Source: Bacteroidales bacterium (lineage in GTDB: Bacteria > Bacteroidota > Bacteroidia > Bacteroidales > B18-G4). Taken from it: a stretch of DNA of 8,862 nucleotides. The stretch is from NCBI GenBank assembly GCA_023145125.1, contig JAGLEK010000605.1, positions 1-8,862 on the forward strand, given 5' to 3'. Under the pieces are notes generated by a model. It ran no database searches. It was not told where the DNA came from and saw only the letters and a program-made list of their open reading frames with translations. Position numbers and translations under genes: made by a program. Positions 6,342 to 8,862 of the stretch are shown here, one piece after another. Numbering within the stretch: position 1 is the first letter of the stretch; each line of letters starts with the position of its first letter.

Positions 6342-6638
6342 CTATTCTAAATCGGGGTTTGATAAAATATGTTTTTTGTATTGTTCCCCTGACATTGGGC
6401 ATGTCGCAAGGTCAATAAATTGATTCTTTGTTAATTTGCACTGTTTTGCCATTTTGTGTATTAATGGCTGTCTTAATTCTGTGCTATTAGAACCATGACT
6501 AACCTTTGTATGTAATATCCTAACCCCATCAATGCAGTACTCTAACCATTTATGATCATCTGCCTTTGTGTTTGAAGGTACGAATCCCTTTTTCTTCAAA
6601 TTTTTATAGGTTTCACCCGCCTTAAGTGTCTTTCTCAT
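6342..6638 (-). CDS. Small basic HicA-like protein, candidate toxin of a toxin-antitoxin pair
   Basis: The protein is 98 residues long and lysine-rich. Its pattern recalls the double-stranded-RNA-binding-like HicA fold: LKKKGFVPSNTKADDHKWLEY at 14-34, then VRILHTKVSHGS at 39-50, then a helical tail PLIHKMAKQCKLTKNQFIDL. H29 occupies the place of the HicA catalytic histidine, and H48-G49-S50 lies in the second strand region. It is longer than typical HicA (about 60-80 residues), and the tail with CPMSGEQY is not part of the classic family. I prefer the ATG at 6638; a TTG three codons upstream (6647) is also possible. It overlaps the end of the upstream 312-residue gene by 17 bases, which indicates translational coupling. 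Protein existence is well supported; the HicA link is pattern-based and moderate, and no activity can be claimed. Confidence 0.7.
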   Translation of the reverse strand: MRKTLKAGETYKNLKKKGFVPSNTKADDHKWLEYCIDGVRILHTKVSHGSNSTELRQPLIHKMAKQCKLTKNQFIDLATCPMSGEQYKKHILSNPDLE

Positions 6639-7560
6639 TGGTCTCAACCTTTTTAACGATCATATTTAAAAAGTCTTTAATCCGCTTAAGTCTGTTTGTA
6701 AGTTGATTATCTTCAAGGGAATTGTATGATTCATAGATAAAATCAAATTCTTCACAAAAGCTAAATTCCGCTTCCGCTTGAGTGTATCCCGTACCTATTA
6801 TGTCAAGTAGCTCACTGCGTATAACGTAGAAATTGTCAACCATCTCAACAATATTTGTTAGAACAATATTGAGTAAGTACTTTTTATTGCCTATATGAAT
6901 AGAATCCATGGTTTGAGCTAAATGCACCCTGTCGTCCCTATACTCCGCCACCTTTTTCTTTTTGGGTTTGCCTTTTTTTGATAAATTGATTTCATATTTA
7001 ACGGCATAGTCCGCGATAGGTTCTTCGACCACAAGCTCAACTTTTGTTAATAGCTTCTGTTTAACTCCCTTCTTAAATTGTCTTATTGAGTATATCTCAG
7101 ATGGTTCAGGATCGCCATTAAAAGTTACAACCTTCACAGGTGCAGTACCAAAGCTTGTCGTGAACTTATATAACCCCTCTGTTATTTCATTTAATTGTTC
7201 AGGGGTTGTATACAATTCCTTTAATTTTAAATAATCTCCGGAGTCTGCAACCTGTAGGACTTCATCAATCTTCTTGTTTACTAGGTCTCGCTGGCTGGAA
7301 ATGTCGGCTAATCCAACCTGAATCCGTTTAGTAAATACAAATTCAGGGATTGCACTACCCGGTTTAAAGTTACTAAGTTCGATTTTGAAATGGTTGGTGT
7401 CGATTGTTTCTTCCTTATCAATATTAAGTATTGCGATTCTTTTAATGAGTTCTTCAAGATTTTGGGCAATATCCACCAATACCTTAATGGGAAGGGTATT
7501 ATACTTCCCCACTTCACCACCAATCTGAAAGCTGACACCCCTGTTAAAGTCTATTTTCAT
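6622..7560 (-). CDS. 312-residue protein of unknown function with possible HicB-like C-terminal module
   Basis: I do not recognise the N-terminal domain (about 1-195), which contains GVSFQIGGEVGKYNTLP at 8-24 and FKIELSNFKPGSAIPEF at 58-74. A strongly basic linker follows (KKGKPKKKK at 195-203). The C-terminal part (about 222-303), IHIGNKKYLLNIVL...YVIRSELLDIIGTGYTQAEAEFSF, resembles the partly degraded RNase-H-like fold of HicB antitoxins, in which a short beta hairpin ends in GxGxTxxEA. The tail (LTNRLKRIKDFLNMIV) is helical. No signal peptide or membrane segment is seen, so it is probably cytoplasmic. Its gene precedes and overlaps the HicA-like gene, so the two are almost certainly one operon. 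If the HicB reading is right, the N-terminal domain is an unusual addition. An alternative is a bespoke two-gene accessory system unrelated to HicAB. Confidence 0.75.
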   Translation of the reverse strand: MKIDFNRGVSFQIGGEVGKYNTLPIKVLVDIAQNLEELIKRIAILNIDKEETIDTNHFKIELSNFKPGSAIPEFVFTKRIQVGLADISSQRDLVNKKIDEVLQVADSGDYLKLKELYTTPEQLNEITEGLYKFTTSFGTAPVKVVTFNGDPEPSEIYSIRQFKKGVKQKLLTKVELVVEEPIADYAVKYEINLSKKGKPKKKKVAEYRDDRVHLAQTMDSIHIGNKKYLLNIVLTNIVEMVDNFYVIRSELLDIIGTGYTQAEAEFSFCEEFDFIYESYNSLEDNQLTNRLKRIKDFLNMIVKKVETNEKDT

Positions 7561-7618
7561 ATCTCGTTCTGTGACCGTATTTATTACGAGATTCTATAGG
7601 TTTTGTTGCGAAGGTAAA

Positions 7619-7626
7619 CAAATTTA
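7619..7626 (-). promoter_or_regulatory. Promoter -7 element for the HicB/HicA-like operon
   Basis: The - strand reads TAAATTTG, an exact TAnnTTTG match, 58 bases upstream of the 312-residue gene's ATG. This leaves a leader of about 50 bases. A -33 element is not clear. The promoter sits between this gene and the end of the lipoprotein gene, so the pair can be transcribed independently. Confidence 0.6.
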
Positions 7627-7632
7627 GGCAAC

Positions 7633-8115
7633 TTATTTAATACCCAGAACAGTTCCTATTTTCTCCGCATATTTATACATGTATGCAAATGCTAGTGATG
7701 GTCTGCCAGTATCTCCCCAATTCGCCTCACTCCATCCTGATCCGCTACCACTAAATCCTGCATTGAGGCCTGCTTGCATGGCGGCCGTTACATTCCATTG
7801 CACTGTAAATTGTGCGGTACTGTCAATGATAACAATAGAAAACCTGATCATAGTCTCCTGCTCTATCTCTTTGCCCTGAGTCGAAATGTAACCTTGATCT
7901 TCATTAGACTCATCTATCCTAAATCCGTCGGCTATAAGAGTGCTATAAACGAAATCAAAAAGATCACTCCCATACTTATCTGTCTGTGTAATAACCTTTG
8001 TAGCACCCTTTGGAATTACACCTCGTTCCTCCGGGGTTAGTAACGCATTGGGTGTGACACATCCGCTCAACAGAACAATGAAGACAATAGTAATACCCTG
8101 GTTAAAATGTTTCAT
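7633..8115 (-). CDS. Small lipoprotein of unknown function
   Basis: This 160-residue protein has a lipoprotein signal: charged MKH start, hydrophobic core ITIVFIVLL, and lipobox LSGC with lipidated C19. The mature domain is a mixed alpha/beta region (YSTLIADGFRIDESNEDQGYISTQ at 57-80, MIRFSIVIIDSTAQFTVQWNV at 89-109). A glycine/serine-rich turn (FSGSGSGWSEANWGDTGRP, 121-139) and a terminal helix follow. This layout resembles small lipoproteins common in Bacteroidota, but I do not recognise a named family. The location is inner- or outer-membrane anchored. A weak -7-like TAACTTTA (8143-8150, - strand) lies upstream. No functional partner is evident; its gene ends 72 bases before the start of the HicB/HicA-like operon, which has its own promoter. 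Confidence 0.85.
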   Translation of the reverse strand: MKHFNQGITIVFIVLLSGCVTPNALLTPEERGVIPKGATKVITQTDKYGSDLFDFVYSTLIADGFRIDESNEDQGYISTQGKEIEQETMIRFSIVIIDSTAQFTVQWNVTAAMQAGLNAGFSGSGSGWSEANWGDTGRPSLAFAYMYKYAEKIGTVLGIK

Positions 8116-8244
8116 AACTCATTGGGTTTTAATTCGTAGCAATAAAGTTAAAAGAAATATCCATAATAAATGTGACATTTTTTCATTTTGTGTATTGTAG
8201 GAAGAGCCAATTAAAAGAACCTGCGTAACACAGCATTAATAGAG
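8116..8244. other. AT-rich intergenic gap between the lipoprotein and secreted-protein genes
   Basis: This 129-base spacer holds only the weak -7-like element for the lipoprotein gene (TAACTTTA on the - strand, 8150 to 8143). I saw no strong hairpin terminator for the secreted-protein gene. Confidence 0.5.
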
Positions 8245-8715
8245 CTATTTATCCTCTTTCAGATATTTTACCTTTAAGTGTGATAATCGCTCACCTAACT
8301 CTTTTTCATATTCAATTGTATCATTCTTGGGTATTTCATATGATTTGAAATCTTTTAAATCCCCCAAGTTACTATGCCGGTATCTAACAAAGATTGCTGA
8401 TACATAGTCGATCTTTCCGGAAATATAACCATCAGGAGTATATGTAGCCATGCCTATATATTCTTGTGTTTCCAATTCCCATAGTTTAACTCCACCAAAT
8501 TGACTATCAATATATATATCAAGTTTTGTTGATACACCCTCATAATTATCTTTTTTAGAGGTTATAGTGTAATCATAACCAGTTGAGGTTAGTATTGAAT
8601 CCAGATCCTCAATATTCTTGCCGATTAACATATTTACTAAATCGAGATCATTTATTTGGGCTTGTGGGGTAAATCCTGAAAGAAGAAAGATTGAAATAAA
8701 TATGAGTTTTTTCAT
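8245..8715 (-). CDS. Small secreted protein of unknown function
   Basis: This 156-residue protein has an N-terminal Sec signal peptide: MKK start, hydrophobic IFISIFLLSGF, likely cleavage near PQAQ at 17-20. The mature part is about 136 residues with many beta-strand-like stretches (TKLDIYID, GVKLWELETQEYIGMATYTPDGYISGKIDYVSAIFVRYR) and an acidic/basic helical end (EYEKELGERLSHLKVKYLKEDK). There is no lipobox, membrane segment or T9SS domain, so a periplasmic location is likely. I do not recognise the family. The ATG at 8715 is preferred because it begins the signal peptide. A GTG at 8817 would translate the repetitive tract upstream into a non-protein-like extension. It is 129 bases upstream of the lipoprotein gene; co-transcription is possible but unproven. 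Confidence 0.82.
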   Translation of the reverse strand: MKKLIFISIFLLSGFTPQAQINDLDLVNMLIGKNIEDLDSILTSTGYDYTITSKKDNYEGVSTKLDIYIDSQFGGVKLWELETQEYIGMATYTPDGYISGKIDYVSAIFVRYRHSNLGDLKDFKSYEIPKNDTIEYEKELGERLSHLKVKYLKEDK

Positions 8716-8756
8716 TGTAATCACTTTTAAGTAAAATAAAAAAAATAATCTACTCT

Positions 8757-8822
8757 TCCCAAATCGAAAATCGAATATCAAAAATCCACTCAAAACCCAA
8801 CACCCAAAACCCAACACACCCT
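8757..8822. repeat. Word-repetitive intergenic tract with a 13-mer duplicated at period 14
   Basis: Units of the AAATCGAA / AAATCGAATATC type (8760-8786) are followed by two exact copies of CAAAACCCAACAC (8791-8803 and 8805-8817). Read on the - strand, the second part gives TTGGG-rich words similar to those near 6140-6160. It lies immediately upstream of the secreted-protein gene. The last 40 bases of the window show nothing recognisable. Confidence 0.8.
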
Positions 8823-8862
8823 AACCAAAGGATCTAGCCCTTCTCTTGCTTGTATATTATAT

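Noticed and set aside
8716..8817. 34-codon GTG-started extension of the secreted protein
   Set aside because: It translates the word-repetitive tract and would bury the signal peptide. The ATG at 8715 is the natural start.
5937..8862. Integrated mobile element with att sites at tRNA-Leu
   Set aside because: No copy of the tRNA-Leu 3' end and no recombinase gene is visible in the window, so this is kept only as a hypothesis.

Overview
The window looks like a chromosomal segment of an environmental Bacteroidota bacterium. The evidence is a type IX secretion (T9SS) C-terminal sorting domain on a cytochrome, start sites without Shine-Dalgarno sequences, promoters of the TAnnTTTG type, and word-repetitive intergenic filler of a kind I associate with this phylum. 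No species can be named from the sequence.

Left part (1-5636), core-like and moderate in GC. A Crp/Fnr-family regulator, truncated by the window edge, is followed 19 bases later by pssA (phosphatidylserine synthase), both on the + strand. They face three - strand genes: a sensor histidine kinase, its NarL-type response regulator only 4 bases downstream, and after a 153-base gap a secreted eight-heme cytochrome c. A bidirectional terminator and a second hairpin separate the convergent units. Three dyad-symmetric sequences about two helical turns apart lie between the regulator and the cytochrome. They make the cytochrome a plausible target of the two-component system.

Middle (5637-6060). A consensus promoter leads into tRNA-Gly(GCC), a terminator, tRNA-Leu(UAA) and a second terminator whose hairpin extends into the last bases of the tRNA-Leu gene.

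Right part (6061-8862), AT-rich and accessory-like. Beyond tRNA-Leu lie short tandem repeats, a 39-codon gene-fragment candidate, and four - strand genes without recognised housekeeping roles: a 156-residue secreted protein, a 160-residue lipoprotein, and an overlapping pair. The pair comprises a 312-residue protein with a possible HicB-like C-terminal module and a 98-residue basic protein resembling HicA toxins. Related repetitive word tracts occur on both sides of this block in opposite orientation. tRNA-Leu may mark the edge of a variable or inserted region, but no integrase or att duplication is visible.

The two most interesting candidates are the surface-targeted octaheme cytochrome with its adjacent kinase/regulator pair, and the overlapping HicB/HicA-like pair, whose large N-terminal domain I do not recognise.
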